A DNA stretch of 64,000 nt from the NCBI RefSeq assembly GCF_009617585.1, contig NZ_WIXI01000051.1, positions 558,001-622,000 of the forward strand. The letters run 5' to 3'. The translations under genes and the position numbers were made by a program. The notes beneath the pieces were generated by a model. That model was not told where the DNA came from, did no database searches, and was given only the letters and a program-made list of their open reading frames with translations. The stretch is from Endobacterium cereale (lineage in GTDB: Bacteria; Pseudomonadota; Alphaproteobacteria; Rhizobiales; Rhizobiaceae). Positions 41,707 through 50,289 of the stretch are shown here, one piece after another. How positions within the stretch are numbered: position 1 is the first letter of the stretch; each line of letters begins with the position of its first letter.

Positions 41707-43125
41707 TTAATCCGAAGGCCCGCCGCTTTCGGCGATATCGGCGAAAATACCGGCCATGTTGCGCAGGGCGGATTTCGACAGCGAGCCAAGCACATGCTCA
41801 TTCGGTGCATGCTGGCAGCAACCGCCGTAACTGTGCGGCACCCAGACCGTCGGCAGGCCGAGAATTTCCGAAAAGGCGTCATTGGGCAAGGAACCTGCAA
41901 GATTGGGCAGGATATGCGGAGGCTTCCCCTCCGTCCGCTCCAAAGACTCTGTCACGAGCTTCACCCATGGATGGTCGGGCGATACACGCGTCGCCCGAAA
42001 CGCCTCACCGTCTGTGGCACGGATCTCGACCCGCTCAAAACCATGGACATCAAGATGGCGACGCAGGGCCGGCACAATATCCTCAGGTTCGGTACCGACC
42101 ACAAAACGCAGCTGGCAGGTGGCGCGTGCGACGCCGGAAATGGCATTGACCGGGCAATCCGGCACACCGCTCGTCATGGCCAGAACGGCAAAACTGTTCC
42201 AGCCAAAGGCGCGCTCGGCGGGCGTCAGCCCCTCCTCGCCCCAGTTTTCTTCGACAGGAGGCCCATCGCTACCCATCGGCAGACTGGCCAAGGCCGCGCG
42301 GACATCTGATGATAGCGAGGTCGGCCGCCATTCCGGAATATTGATCTGCCCACGCGTGTCGGTAATCGAGGCAATGGCATGCAGCAGCACGATGGCCGGA
42401 TCGGAGATAAGCCCACCAAAATTGCCGGAATGGTATGCACCATCGCGAAAATCGGCGACAAGCTCGAAATTCATCGCACCACGCGAGCCCATGAACACGG
42501 TGGCTGTATCGGACTGCAGCCGAGGACCATCGGATGCGATCAGCACGTCGGCACTGAGAAGCTCTTTGTTGGCGCGAAAGAACTCGCGAAGACCAGCCGA
42601 GCCGGTTTCCTCCGACATTTCCACAATCACCTTGACGTTGAAGCCGAGCTTTCCGCGTTCCGCGAGAAGAAAGCCAAGAGCACGAAAATTGATGAGATGC
42701 TGCACCTTGTTGTCAGCCGTGCCGCGCCCGTAGATGCGGTCATCTTCGACCACCACCTCAAACGGGGAAAGTCCCTCCCGCCAAAAACCTTCCTGCGGGT
42801 TGCAGACATCCCCATGCCCATAGATCAAAACGGTCTTCAGCGCCGGGTCTTCAATGCGCGAACCGACAAGCAACGGCGCACCGCCGGGCAGCGGATTGTC
42901 AAAAATCTGCGTCTGGAAATCCATCTCCCACAACATCGGCTCGATGGCGTCGGTCAGATATTCCATCAGATGCGGCGCCTTGGACGGATCCTGGCTTTCG
43001 CTGCGAATGGCAACGAGGCGGGTCAGGTCGGCAAGAAAACTGCCATCGTCGAAATAGGCCTCGGCGCGGGATAGGATCGTGTAACGCTCAACCGCATTCA
43101 ATTGAGTCTTGCCTGCCGCATCCAT
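41707..43125 (-). CDS. M20-family metallopeptidase
   Basis: ATG 43125 (MDAAGKTQLNAVERY) has GGAG seven bases upstream; the frame opens to 43167. The 472-residue enzyme shows the zinc ligands of M20: IYGHGDVCNP, GRGTADNKVQH, MSEETGS (catalytic Glu) and a late histidine in VPHSYGGCCQHAPNEH. It resembles dipeptidases and N-acyl-amino-acid hydrolases of the ArgE/DapE/CPG2 type. No signal peptide, so cytoplasmic. Substrate unknown. Confidence 0.92.
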   Translation of the reverse strand: MDAAGKTQLNAVERYTILSRAEAYFDDGSFLADLTRLVAIRSESQDPSKAPHLMEYLTDAIEPMLWEMDFQTQIFDNPLPGGAPLLVGSRIEDPALKTVLIYGHGDVCNPQEGFWREGLSPFEVVVEDDRIYGRGTADNKVQHLINFRALGFLLAERGKLGFNVKVIVEMSEETGSAGLREFFRANKELLSADVLIASDGPRLQSDTATVFMGSRGAMNFELVADFRDGAYHSGNFGGLISDPAIVLLHAIASITDTRGQINIPEWRPTSLSSDVRAALASLPMGSDGPPVEENWGEEGLTPAERAFGWNSFAVLAMTSGVPDCPVNAISGVARATCQLRFVVGTEPEDIVPALRRHLDVHGFERVEIRATDGEAFRATRVSPDHPWVKLVTESLERTEGKPPHILPNLAGSLPNDAFSEILGLPTVWVPHSYGGCCQHAPNEHVLGSLSKSALRNMAGIFADIAESGGPSD

Positions 43126-43230
43126 TGTCCCACTCCGCATTTTTAAAGTTGCGAAGATTGTAGCCAATGTCGCGACGGCGAGGCCAGAGGAAATTGGCGA
43201 TACGTCGCCACGGCGGCAAGACGTGCCAGC

Positions 43231-43259
43231 TTGTCGAAAACCCGGTTTTCACCTATATT
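43231..43259 (+). promoter_or_regulatory. Sigma-70-like promoter of an RNA candidate
   Basis: TTGTCG (43231-43236) and TATATT (43254-43259) with the ideal 17-base spacer. No coding gene follows. Confidence 0.6.
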
Positions 43260-43265
43260 GCGGGA

Positions 43266-43351
43266 GGAGGAGACAGGGTCGAAACCCTGCCTCTCCGCTC
43301 TTATGTAAGGAATTGGACCCGCACGGACACTTGCCAGGTCGTGCGGGTTTT
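43266..43351 (+). ncRNA. Small RNA candidate, about 86 nt
   Basis: Directly after the promoter comes a hairpin (GAGACAGGG - TCGAAA - CCCTGCCTC, about 43270-43293), a short linker TTATGTAAGGAA, and a terminator-type hairpin CCCGCACG / CGTGCGGG with four T's. No ribosome binding site with a reasonable frame is present. I do not recognise the family. It lies between the M20 peptidase and L31 genes. Confidence 0.5.
43318..43351 (+). terminator. Terminator of the RNA candidate
   Basis: CCCGCACG (43318-43325) / CGTGCGGG (43340-43347) with TTTT. Confidence 0.65.
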
Positions 43352-43427
43352 CCTTACCGTCAGAGTGATACTAAATGGGATGAACCACATAGATCATCTC
43401 CAGTTCAGCAGCGAGGCCTTCGCCAGC

Positions 43428-43528
43428 GCATCGACCCGAAAACAGGTTCGGCTTTCGGAAAGTACGATGCGCAGGCTCCAAAGTGCTACAGCGTCCTTTG
43501 TGCGCCATATATGGCGCACGGCGCTGTA
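43428..43528. repeat. RIME-like bipartite palindromic repeat (copy 1)
   Basis: Two adjacent palindromes: GCATCGACCCGAAAA ... TTTCGG...GATGC (43428-43470) and CTACAGCG ... GTGCGCCATATATGGCGCAC ... CGCTGTAG (43487-43528). The same pair, inverted, is at 53491-53597, and the first half alone at 45934-45977. This matches the rhizobial RIME intergenic element as I know it. Confidence 0.8.
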
Positions 43529-43670
43529 GAGACCGGAGCGGCCCATCCTCCCCGGTGAGTCTGGCATACGCATCTGCTTTCGCCGCGGAAGAAGAACCGA
43601 CAATCAATTACAATTTAGAATTGCATTCAAAGGCAATTGCTGGTCGTTGCCGTTTGCGCGTGTCCCAAAC

Positions 43671-43698
43671 ACAAAAAAGCCCGGCTTGCGCCAGGCTT
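43671..43698 (-). terminator. Terminator of rpmE
   Basis: On the minus strand AAGCCTGGC - GCAA - GCCGGGCTT with a T-run follows the L31 stop. Confidence 0.8.
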
Positions 43699-43722
43699 CT
43701 TGCATTCCAAAACAAGCGGGAA

Positions 43723-43944
43723 TTAGAGGCCGAGGCCGCCGAAACGCTTGTTGAACTTGGAAACGCGGCCACCGCGGTCCAGCATCTGCTGGTTGCCGCC
43801 GGTCCAAGCCGGGTGCGACTTCGGGTCGATTTCGAGGTTCATGACCTGACCTTCCGAACCCCATGTCGAACGGGTTTCGTACTCGGTGCCGTCGGTCATG
43901 ACGACCTTGATGACGTGGTAGTCGGGATGGATGCTGGCCTTCAT
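43723..43944 (-). CDS. rpmE: 50S ribosomal protein L31
   Basis: The start at 43944 (MKASIHPDYHVIKVVMTDG) has AGGAAGAG upstream; the longer frame adds 11 residues. The 73-residue protein has the L31 signature and ends FNKRFGGLGL. It has no cysteine, so it is the zinc-free form common in alphaproteobacteria. It is divergent from the ABC exporter gene. Confidence 0.95.
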   Translation of the reverse strand: MKASIHPDYHVIKVVMTDGTEYETRSTWGSEGQVMNLEIDPKSHPAWTGGNQQMLDRGGRVSKFNKRFGGLGL

Positions 43945-44129
43945 GACACTCTTCCTGATAGAGGGCTCATTTGTCACAGCGAAGCGCCGAGCCCTGAACG
44001 ATAAATTGAAGCCAGAACCGCTTTCCGATCCGAGCTTCCCAATTTGATGCGGAGCCTATACAGGAAGGTCACCAAGAGTACAAGTGCCCGCAACCGACCG
44101 TCGGCACATGACCGATCAAGAGGACGACC

Positions 44130-45932
44130 GTGGCCGATATCCAGGAAAACCAGACCAAGACCCGCCGTTCACCGCAGCCCTTGATGCGCCTTATGCCGCA
44201 TGTGCTGCGATATCGCGGCATGGTCTGCGCTGCAATCGTCTTCCTGACGCTGGCCGCCATCACCACGCTGGCGCTGCCGCTCGCCGTGCGCCGCATGATC
44301 GACCACGGTTTTGCGGCCGAGGACGGCGGATTCGTCAACAAGTATTTTGGCATGATGCTGGTACTGGCGGCCCTTCTCGCGCTCGCCAGCGCCATGCGGT
44401 ATTATTACGTCATCACGATCGGCGAGCGGGTCGTCGCCGATATAAGACGCGAAGTGTTTTCGCGCATCACCGCACTTTCCCCGTCCTTCTTCGACGTCAA
44501 CCAGTCCGGCGAGCTTGTCTCGCGCCTGACGGCAGACACGACCCAGATCAAATCCGCCTTCGGCTCGTCCGCTTCCGTGGCACTGCGCAACCTCATCCTC
44601 TGTCTCGGAGCGATGGTGATGATGATCTATACCAGCCCTGCCCTTTCCGGCATGGTTCTGGGTGCCATTCCGCTCATCGTCTTCCCGCTCGTTGCCTTCG
44701 GCCGCTCGGTGCGCCGCCGCTCGCGCGCAGCACAGGACAAGCTGGCAGAAACCTCCGCCTTCGCATCAGAGACTATTGGCGCCGTACGAACCATCCAGGC
44801 GTTCAACGGCGAAGGAGAAGCCGACAAGCGGTATAGCGCCACCGTCGAATTCGCCTATGAAGCTGCTCGCAGCGCCATTCGTTCGCGCGCGCTTCTGACC
44901 GGCGTCGGCATTCTTCTTGTGTTCGGCAGCATTGTCGGCGTGCTCTGGTATGGCGCGCAAAACGTACTCGCCGGCACGATGAGCGCCGGCACGCTCGGCC
45001 AGTTCGTGCTCTACGCCGTGTTGCTGGCAAGCTCGCTCGGTCAGCTGTCCGAAGTCTGGGGCGATCTTTCGCAGGCCGGCGGCGCCGCAGAACGGCTGAC
45101 GGAACTGCTGCACGAGGTACCGGCCATCCGTGACCCGGAAGCTCCTCTCTCCCTGCCTTCCCCTGCTCGCGGCGAGGTCGAATTCGACAATGTCTCCTTC
45201 GCCTATCCGAGCCGCGTCAGCGCCGTCACGCTCAACAGCCTGTCGCTGAAGGTAAAGGCAGGCGAAACCGTCGCAATCGTCGGCCCGTCCGGTGCCGGCA
45301 AAAGCACTATCCTGTCGCTGCTGCTGCGGTATTACGATCCGGTTGCCGGCAGCGTGAAACTTGATGGCGTCGACGTGAAACAGGCCCGCCTGACCGATCT
45401 GCGATCGCGCATGGCCATCGTGCCCCAGGATGTCACGATCTTTGCCGCCTCGATCCACGACAACATCGCCTTCGGCAAACCGGACGCCACGCGTGACGAA
45501 GTGCGCGCCGCAGCGGTTGCAGCACAGGCGGATGGCTTCATCACCGCCCTCGACAACGGTTACGACACGCTGGCTGGCGAACGCGGCATCACTCTCTCCG
45601 GTGGCCAGCGCCAGCGCATCGCCATTGCCCGCGCCATTCTCAAGGATGCACCGGTTCTGCTGCTCGATGAGGCCACCTCGGCGCTCGATGCCGAAAGCGA
45701 AACGCTGGTGCAGAAGGCACTGGATGGGCTGATGAAGGACCGCACCACAATCGTCATCGCCCACCGTCTCGCGACCATCCTGAAGGCCGATCGCATCGTC
45801 GTCATGGAAAACGGTCATATCGTCGAACAGGGAACGCATCACAGCCTTGCCGCCGATGACGGGCTTTACGCCAAGCTGGCCCGCCTGCAGTTCGACCGCG
45901 GATTGGAGCGTCCGAACGGCCTCACGCACTGA
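44130..45932 (+). CDS. ABC exporter, fused permease-ATPase (MsbA-like)
   Basis: A 600-residue half-transporter from a GTG start with AGAGGACG upstream. Six membrane helices lie in residues 1-320; the ATPase has Walker A GPSGAGKST (about 384-392), signature LSGGQRQRIAIARA (about 489) and Walker B VLLLDEATSALD (about 510). It works as a homodimer. The closest groups export lipids or drugs; the substrate is unknown. A RIME-like palindrome follows the stop. Confidence 0.93.
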   Translation: MADIQENQTKTRRSPQPLMRLMPHVLRYRGMVCAAIVFLTLAAITTLALPLAVRRMIDHGFAAEDGGFVNKYFGMMLVLAALLALASAMRYYYVITIGERVVADIRREVFSRITALSPSFFDVNQSGELVSRLTADTTQIKSAFGSSASVALRNLILCLGAMVMMIYTSPALSGMVLGAIPLIVFPLVAFGRSVRRRSRAAQDKLAETSAFASETIGAVRTIQAFNGEGEADKRYSATVEFAYEAARSAIRSRALLTGVGILLVFGSIVGVLWYGAQNVLAGTMSAGTLGQFVLYAVLLASSLGQLSEVWGDLSQAGGAAERLTELLHEVPAIRDPEAPLSLPSPARGEVEFDNVSFAYPSRVSAVTLNSLSLKVKAGETVAIVGPSGAGKSTILSLLLRYYDPVAGSVKLDGVDVKQARLTDLRSRMAIVPQDVTIFAASIHDNIAFGKPDATRDEVRAAAVAAQADGFITALDNGYDTLAGERGITLSGGQRQRIAIARAILKDAPVLLLDEATSALDAESETLVQKALDGLMKDRTTIVIAHRLATILKADRIVVMENGHIVEQGTHHSLAADDGLYAKLARLQFDRGLERPNGLTH

Positions 45933-45933
45933 C

Positions 45934-45977
45934 GCATCGACCCGAAAATCGGAACCGATTTTCGGAAAGTATTATGC
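45934..45977. repeat. RIME-like palindrome, half element (copy 2)
   Basis: GCATCGACCCGAAAATCGG and its inverted partner ending ATTATGC. Only one of the two RIME palindromes is present. It starts two bases after the ABC gene stop and may work as an mRNA 3' hairpin. Confidence 0.75.
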
Positions 45978-46006
45978 GCCGTTGCAAATAACGTCGCTAA
46001 CACACT

Positions 46007-46027
46007 GCTAACACAAGTCATGTTAGC
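46007..46027. promoter_or_regulatory. Palindrome upstream of the glucanase gene
   Basis: GCTAACA - CAAGTCA - TGTTAGC, a perfect 7-bp inverted repeat; an extra direct copy GCTAACACA is at 45996-46004. It is a possible operator. Confidence 0.45.
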
Positions 46028-46128
46028 GTCATCTGACGATCATCCATTCGCCGGATTGTGCCGGCATGGATGACCGGTGACTTTCCGGCCCCGGGAAACG
46101 GACGGCCCCGCCAACCGAACGGAAAGAC

Positions 46129-47445
46129 ATGCAACGTTCCGATTCTCAGAAGGGCTTTACGCGTTTCGACGGCATGGATGTCACCACCCAACTGGCCCGT
46201 GAGCCAGCCTCCCTCCCCCTCGACGCACTTCTCGATGAAGTGCAATATCGAACCTTCCTGTATTTCTGGGAGGGCGCCCACCCGGAAACCGGCCTGCCCT
46301 TCGAAAAACGCCGCGCCGACGGTTATATGGCAACCGATGCGGTGGCGATGAGCGGTGTCGGCTTCGGCCTGATGGCGCTGCTGGTCGGCACGGAGCGCGG
46401 CTGGATTTCGCGCGACGAATCGCTGGAGCGGATAGCTCTCATCGTCGAGAACCTTTATCGCGCCCCTCGTTTCCACGGTGCCTTTTCGCATCTCATCCAT
46501 GGCACGACCTGTGAAGTTCTTCCCTTCTCGCAGAAGGACGATGGCGGCGATCTGGTCGAAACCGCACTGCTGATGCAAGGCCTGATCTGCGCCCGCGAAT
46601 ATTTTGGCGGAAAAAGCGAGACCGAAGCAAAGCTTCGCACCGACATTACCCGCCTTTACGACGAGACCGACTGGCGCTGGTATACACGCGGTGACGATGA
46701 CGGCCCGCTTTACTGGCACTGGAGCGAAAAACACGACTGGATCATGAACCTGCCGATTACCGGCTGGAACGAATCGCTCTCGGCCTACATTCTCGCCGCC
46801 GGATCGAACACGCATCCGATCGATCCGCAGAATTACCATTCAGGCTGGACTAGGCATGGCGCCTTCGTCAACGGCGAAAGCTATTTTGGCACCCGCCTGC
46901 CGTTCGGCGAGCCGCTGGGCGGACCGCTGTTCATGTCGCAATATTCCTTCTGCGCGCTCGATCCGCGCGGACTGGAAGATCGTTATGGCGATTACTGGGA
47001 GCAGGTGGTGGCGCATGCGCGCATCAACCACGATTATTGCCTGACGGTGCCGGAATATCTCAAAGCCAACGTATGGGGCCTGACAGCCTCGGAAATCCCT
47101 TACGGTTATGCCGCCAGCTCACCGACCGAGGATTTTGGCGCCATCGCGCCGACGGCAGCACTCTCCAGCTTCCCCTTCCTGCCACGCGAGGCGGAAAAGG
47201 CACTGCGCGCCTTCATGGCCTTCGACAACGGCAACCTCTTTGGCCCGCTCGGTTTCGTCGACGCGTTTACGCCGACGGGCGGCTGGACCGCGCCACATTA
47301 CATCGTCATCGACCAAGGGCCGATCGTCGCGCTGATCGAGAATTTTCGCACAGGCCTGCTGTGGGACCTGTTCATGAAGGCACCCGAGGTTCGGCGTGGA
47401 TTGGAGCGGCTGGAGTTTCAGGTGGGCAACCAGCACTCGGGGTGA
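46129..47445 (+). CDS. GH144-like glucanase (glucoamylase family protein)
   Basis: A 438-residue protein of the (alpha/alpha)6 barrel 'glycoamylase' family (PF10091 type), with RTFLYFWEGAHPETGLP, the acidic segment VETALLMQGL and WSEKHDWIMNLPITGWNE. Characterised members of GH144 are endo-beta-1,2-glucanases, which fits a rhizobial cell that makes cyclic beta-1,2-glucan. No signal peptide is seen, so it may act in the cytoplasm or use another route. GGAAAG lies before the ATG. The substrate is inferred. Confidence 0.82.
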   Translation: MQRSDSQKGFTRFDGMDVTTQLAREPASLPLDALLDEVQYRTFLYFWEGAHPETGLPFEKRRADGYMATDAVAMSGVGFGLMALLVGTERGWISRDESLERIALIVENLYRAPRFHGAFSHLIHGTTCEVLPFSQKDDGGDLVETALLMQGLICAREYFGGKSETEAKLRTDITRLYDETDWRWYTRGDDDGPLYWHWSEKHDWIMNLPITGWNESLSAYILAAGSNTHPIDPQNYHSGWTRHGAFVNGESYFGTRLPFGEPLGGPLFMSQYSFCALDPRGLEDRYGDYWEQVVAHARINHDYCLTVPEYLKANVWGLTASEIPYGYAASSPTEDFGAIAPTAALSSFPFLPREAEKALRAFMAFDNGNLFGPLGFVDAFTPTGGWTAPHYIVIDQGPIVALIENFRTGLLWDLFMKAPEVRRGLERLEFQVGNQHSG

Positions 47446-47453
47446 GCGGCCTT

Positions 47454-48014
47454 TCAGTCGGCGATCAGTTGGTCCAGACCATCGGCCCAACCCTGCCCCT
47501 TCCACGCCTTTACGAGCGCGCGGAACTCTTCAAAGGGGAAATCCGGCCGCCCCTTCTGGAAAGAAGGCTCCTGATACAGGATCGCGGCCCGCATAAGCTC
47601 CATGACAATCGATGTCGCAAGAACACGCCGTTTCGCGACCATCTGAAATGCCGGCGTCTCGCAATCCTGCGGAAGGACCTTGCCTAACGCACCGGAAGGG
47701 ATGAGAAAAATCTCGAAAATGATCGTGTGCTGCCGCTTCGGCAAGGGCGTGATGCGCAAGATCACGCCGCCCGGCTCGTCATAGAACGGTTTGGTCGTCG
47801 CCTCGTTTTCGACAACTGCACGACAGAAATCGATCAACGTAATCGTAGCCGTGTCGAAGATTTCGGTGACCCAGGCGTCCTCTTCAAACCCCGCGGCCTT
47901 GAAGCTCAGCCTCGACCATCCATGTCGGAGGGGATGAAAGCCTATCCGGAAGTCATCGATTTCAGTTGATGGTTCTCGCGCCAAATTACATATTCGCTTA
48001 AGCCAGCGCCTCAC
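47454..48014 (-). CDS. Hypothetical protein, 186 aa, coupled to the OmpA-like gene
   Basis: The GTG start overlaps the preceding stop as GTGA, so translation is coupled to the OmpA-like gene. No membrane segment or signal peptide; N-terminus basic (MRRWLKRICNL), with a mixed alpha/beta centre (RITPLPKRQHTIIFEIFL). I do not recognise the family. By operon logic it may support the MotA-like/OmpA-like envelope complex. Confidence 0.7.
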   Translation of the reverse strand: MRRWLKRICNLAREPSTEIDDFRIGFHPLRHGWSRLSFKAAGFEEDAWVTEIFDTATITLIDFCRAVVENEATTKPFYDEPGGVILRITPLPKRQHTIIFEIFLIPSGALGKVLPQDCETPAFQMVAKRRVLATSIVMELMRAAILYQEPSFQKGRPDFPFEEFRALVKAWKGQGWADGLDQLIAD

Positions 48015-49042
48015 CGCTCGGTCAGCTTCAGCTCGATACGCCTGTTCTGCGAGCGCACCTCCGGCGTATCGCCTTCCGCAATCGGCTGGAACTCGCCGAA
48101 ACCGGCGGCAACGAGGCGGTTGGCAGGCACGCCCCTGGTGATCAGGTATTTGACAACCGATGTCGCGCGCGCGGACGAAAGCTCCCAGTTGTCGCGATAG
48201 CGGCCGCTGCCCGAAAGCGGTGCATTGTCGGTATGGCCATCAACGCGCAGAACCCAGTTGATTTCCGCCGGGATTTCCTGCGCCAGTTCAAGAAGTGCCG
48301 AGGCGAGCTTGTCCATCTCGACACGGCCGGCATCGTCCAGTTCGTTGCCACCGACCGGGAAGAGCACTTCCGACTGGAAGACGAAACGGTCGCCGACAAT
48401 GCGGATGTTTTCGCGATCAGATAGGATTTCCCGCAGGCGGCCAAAAAAGTCCGAACGGTAACGGTTGAGCTCCTGCACGCGCTGCGCCAGCGCCACGTTG
48501 AGACGGCGGCCGAGATCGGAAATGCGGGCCTGCGACGACTGGTCCTTTGCCTCAGACGCCTGCAACGCGCCTTCTACGGCTGCGATCTGCGCACGCAGGG
48601 CGGCGATCTGCTGGTTCAACAATTCGATCTGGCTCGTGGCGCGGGCGGAAATCTGCTTTTCCTGGCTCAACTCATCGGTGAGCGTGCCCACACGAGCGTT
48701 AGCGGCATCTCCGGCGCCAGTGCCACGATCGAGCAGCGATTGCAGTCGCGAACGCTCGTTTTCCGAGGTGGAAAGCGAGGATTGCAGGTTGGCGAGCGTG
48801 TCTTCAAGGTCGGTCTTGCCGCTCTTTTCCAGCGCCAGCAGTTCCGTCAGTTCGGAAATCTGGCTGTTGAGGCGATTCAATACCTCGTCACGACCCGAAA
48901 TCTCGCGGGACAGGATGAACTGCACCAGGACGAAAACCGTCAGCAGGAACATGATGGCGAGCAGCAGCGTCGACAGGGCGTCTACGAAGCCCGGCCAGTA
49001 ATCGACCCCACGGTCGCGGCGACGGTTCTTGCCGAGCGCCAT
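48011..49042 (-). CDS. OmpA/MotB-type peptidoglycan-binding protein with coiled coil
   Basis: A 343-residue protein with one membrane helix near the N-terminus (WPGFVDALSTLLLAIMFLLTVFV), a long periplasmic coiled coil (about 50-185) and a C-terminal OmpA domain (GHTDNAPLSGSGRYRDNWELSSARA, then NRRIELKL). It looks like a MotB-type partner that anchors a proton channel to the cell wall. It is three bases downstream of the MotA/ExbB-like gene. The coiled coil is longer than in classical MotB. Confidence 0.9.
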   Translation of the reverse strand: MALGKNRRRDRGVDYWPGFVDALSTLLLAIMFLLTVFVLVQFILSREISGRDEVLNRLNSQISELTELLALEKSGKTDLEDTLANLQSSLSTSENERSRLQSLLDRGTGAGDAANARVGTLTDELSQEKQISARATSQIELLNQQIAALRAQIAAVEGALQASEAKDQSSQARISDLGRRLNVALAQRVQELNRYRSDFFGRLREILSDRENIRIVGDRFVFQSEVLFPVGGNELDDAGRVEMDKLASALLELAQEIPAEINWVLRVDGHTDNAPLSGSGRYRDNWELSSARATSVVKYLITRGVPANRLVAAGFGEFQPIAEGDTPEVRSQNRRIELKLTER

Positions 49043-49045
49043 GGC

Positions 49046-50149
49046 TTATTTGTCCCCGCTTTTATCGGGCGTCGCCTTGGCGGCCACCGCTTTTTCGGTG
49101 CCCAGCTTTTCACTCAGCCGGTCGAGCGATTTGCGCATCGCCTTCGATTCTTCCTGCTGCGCCTCGATCCAGTCACGCAGCATCTGCTGTTCGCCGCGCA
49201 TGTTCTTGACGAGGCCCTGAATGCCTTCAGCGAGATTGGCCATGGCCGACAGCGATCGTTCTGCCTGCGGTCCGCCCTGTGCCTGCGCCTGTGCGGCGGC
49301 CAGCTTCTGCAGCTGTTCGGTCAACGCGCGGATATCGTCCAGCGAGCCGGTCGGGGTCGGCACGACGCCGGGAGTCACCACATGCTGGTGCCCGGGACCG
49401 TCGTCGGTGACGGAAGACAGCCAGTTTTCCAGTTCGGTATAAAAACGGTTCTGGGCGCGGCCGGCCTGAAGGTCGAGGAAACCGAGGATCAGCGAGCCGG
49501 AAAGGCCGAGCAGCGAGGACGAGAACGCCGTGCCCATGCCCGACAGCGGCGCGGTCAGGCCGCTTTTCAGCGCCTGAAGAATGTCGTTATTGTTGCCGGA
49601 CGCCGGATCCAGCCCCTGGATGACATCGCTGATAGAGCCGATCGTGCCGATCAGGCCCCAGAACGTGCCGAGCAGACCGAGGAACACCAGAAGGCCGATA
49701 AGATACCGCGAGGTATCGCGTTTTTCATCCAGCCGCGTACCGATCGAATCGAGGATGGATTGCAGCGTCGCGGTCGACAGTGCCACCTTCCGACGACGGC
49801 CGAGCAGCGCGCGCATCGGTGCGAGAAGTTTTGGTTCGCGGCCAACCTTGTCGGCGCTGCCGGCGGCTCTGAAGGAGTTGAACCAGCGCACTTCCGGGAT
49901 CAGCGACACGATCTGGGCATAGACCAAGAACACGCCGATCAGAAGAACACCGACAATCACGCCGTTGAGACCCGGATTGGTCATAAAGGCGTGCTGCGCC
50001 TGCCGAAACAGGATTGCAGCAAGAAAACCGACGATGATGAGGAAAATCGTCATCGTCCAGAGAAAGGGGATCGGATTGGAAAGCTTGTGGCCGTAATCGC
50101 GCGGAGCCTGTTCCGAAACGTCCACATCCCCCAAAGAGTCATTCGTCAT
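49046..50149 (-). CDS. MotA/TolQ/ExbB-like proton channel protein
   Basis: A 367-residue inner-membrane protein with hydrophobic helices near 30-50, 65-85 and two more in 150-235 that carry LGTFWGLIGTI and GMGTAFSSSLLGLSGSLILG, the ExbB/TolQ/MotA core. A long C-terminal cytoplasmic coiled coil follows. With the downstream OmpA-like protein it should form a proton-driven envelope machine. It resembles ZorA in outline but lacks the defence partners. Conserved in rhizobia, role unclear. Confidence 0.88.
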   Translation of the reverse strand: MTNDSLGDVDVSEQAPRDYGHKLSNPIPFLWTMTIFLIIVGFLAAILFRQAQHAFMTNPGLNGVIVGVLLIGVFLVYAQIVSLIPEVRWFNSFRAAGSADKVGREPKLLAPMRALLGRRRKVALSTATLQSILDSIGTRLDEKRDTSRYLIGLLVFLGLLGTFWGLIGTIGSISDVIQGLDPASGNNNDILQALKSGLTAPLSGMGTAFSSSLLGLSGSLILGFLDLQAGRAQNRFYTELENWLSSVTDDGPGHQHVVTPGVVPTPTGSLDDIRALTEQLQKLAAAQAQAQGGPQAERSLSAMANLAEGIQGLVKNMRGEQQMLRDWIEAQQEESKAMRKSLDRLSEKLGTEKAVAAKATPDKSGDK

Positions 50150-50239
50150 AAATGCAGCCTCCGCATGTCGTGAACGGAAGCTATTTTAAAATTGCGACGA
50201 ATTGAAGTGCCGAAGCACTGGAAAAGCATGAGGATTTTA

Positions 50240-50267
50240 CCCCACCCCGGCAAATGCAGGGGTGGGG
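50240..50267. terminator. GC-rich hairpin after suhB
   Basis: CCCCACCCC / GGGGTGGGG with a 10-base loop, between suhB and the MotA-like gene. No T-run follows on either strand; transcription pausing or mRNA protection is possible. Confidence 0.45.
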
Positions 50268-50289
50268 CGAAACATTGCGGGACGCTGTT

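Noticed and set aside
43261..43299. tRNA T-arm-like GGTCGAAACC
   Set aside because: No acceptor stem, D-arm or anticodon arm can be formed around it; a small RNA hairpin explains it better.
47454..50149. Zorya-type defence system (ZorA/ZorB outline)
   Set aside because: The MotA-like and OmpA-like pair matches in outline, but no ZorC, ZorD or ZorE gene is adjacent and the context is core genome (suhB, glucanase).
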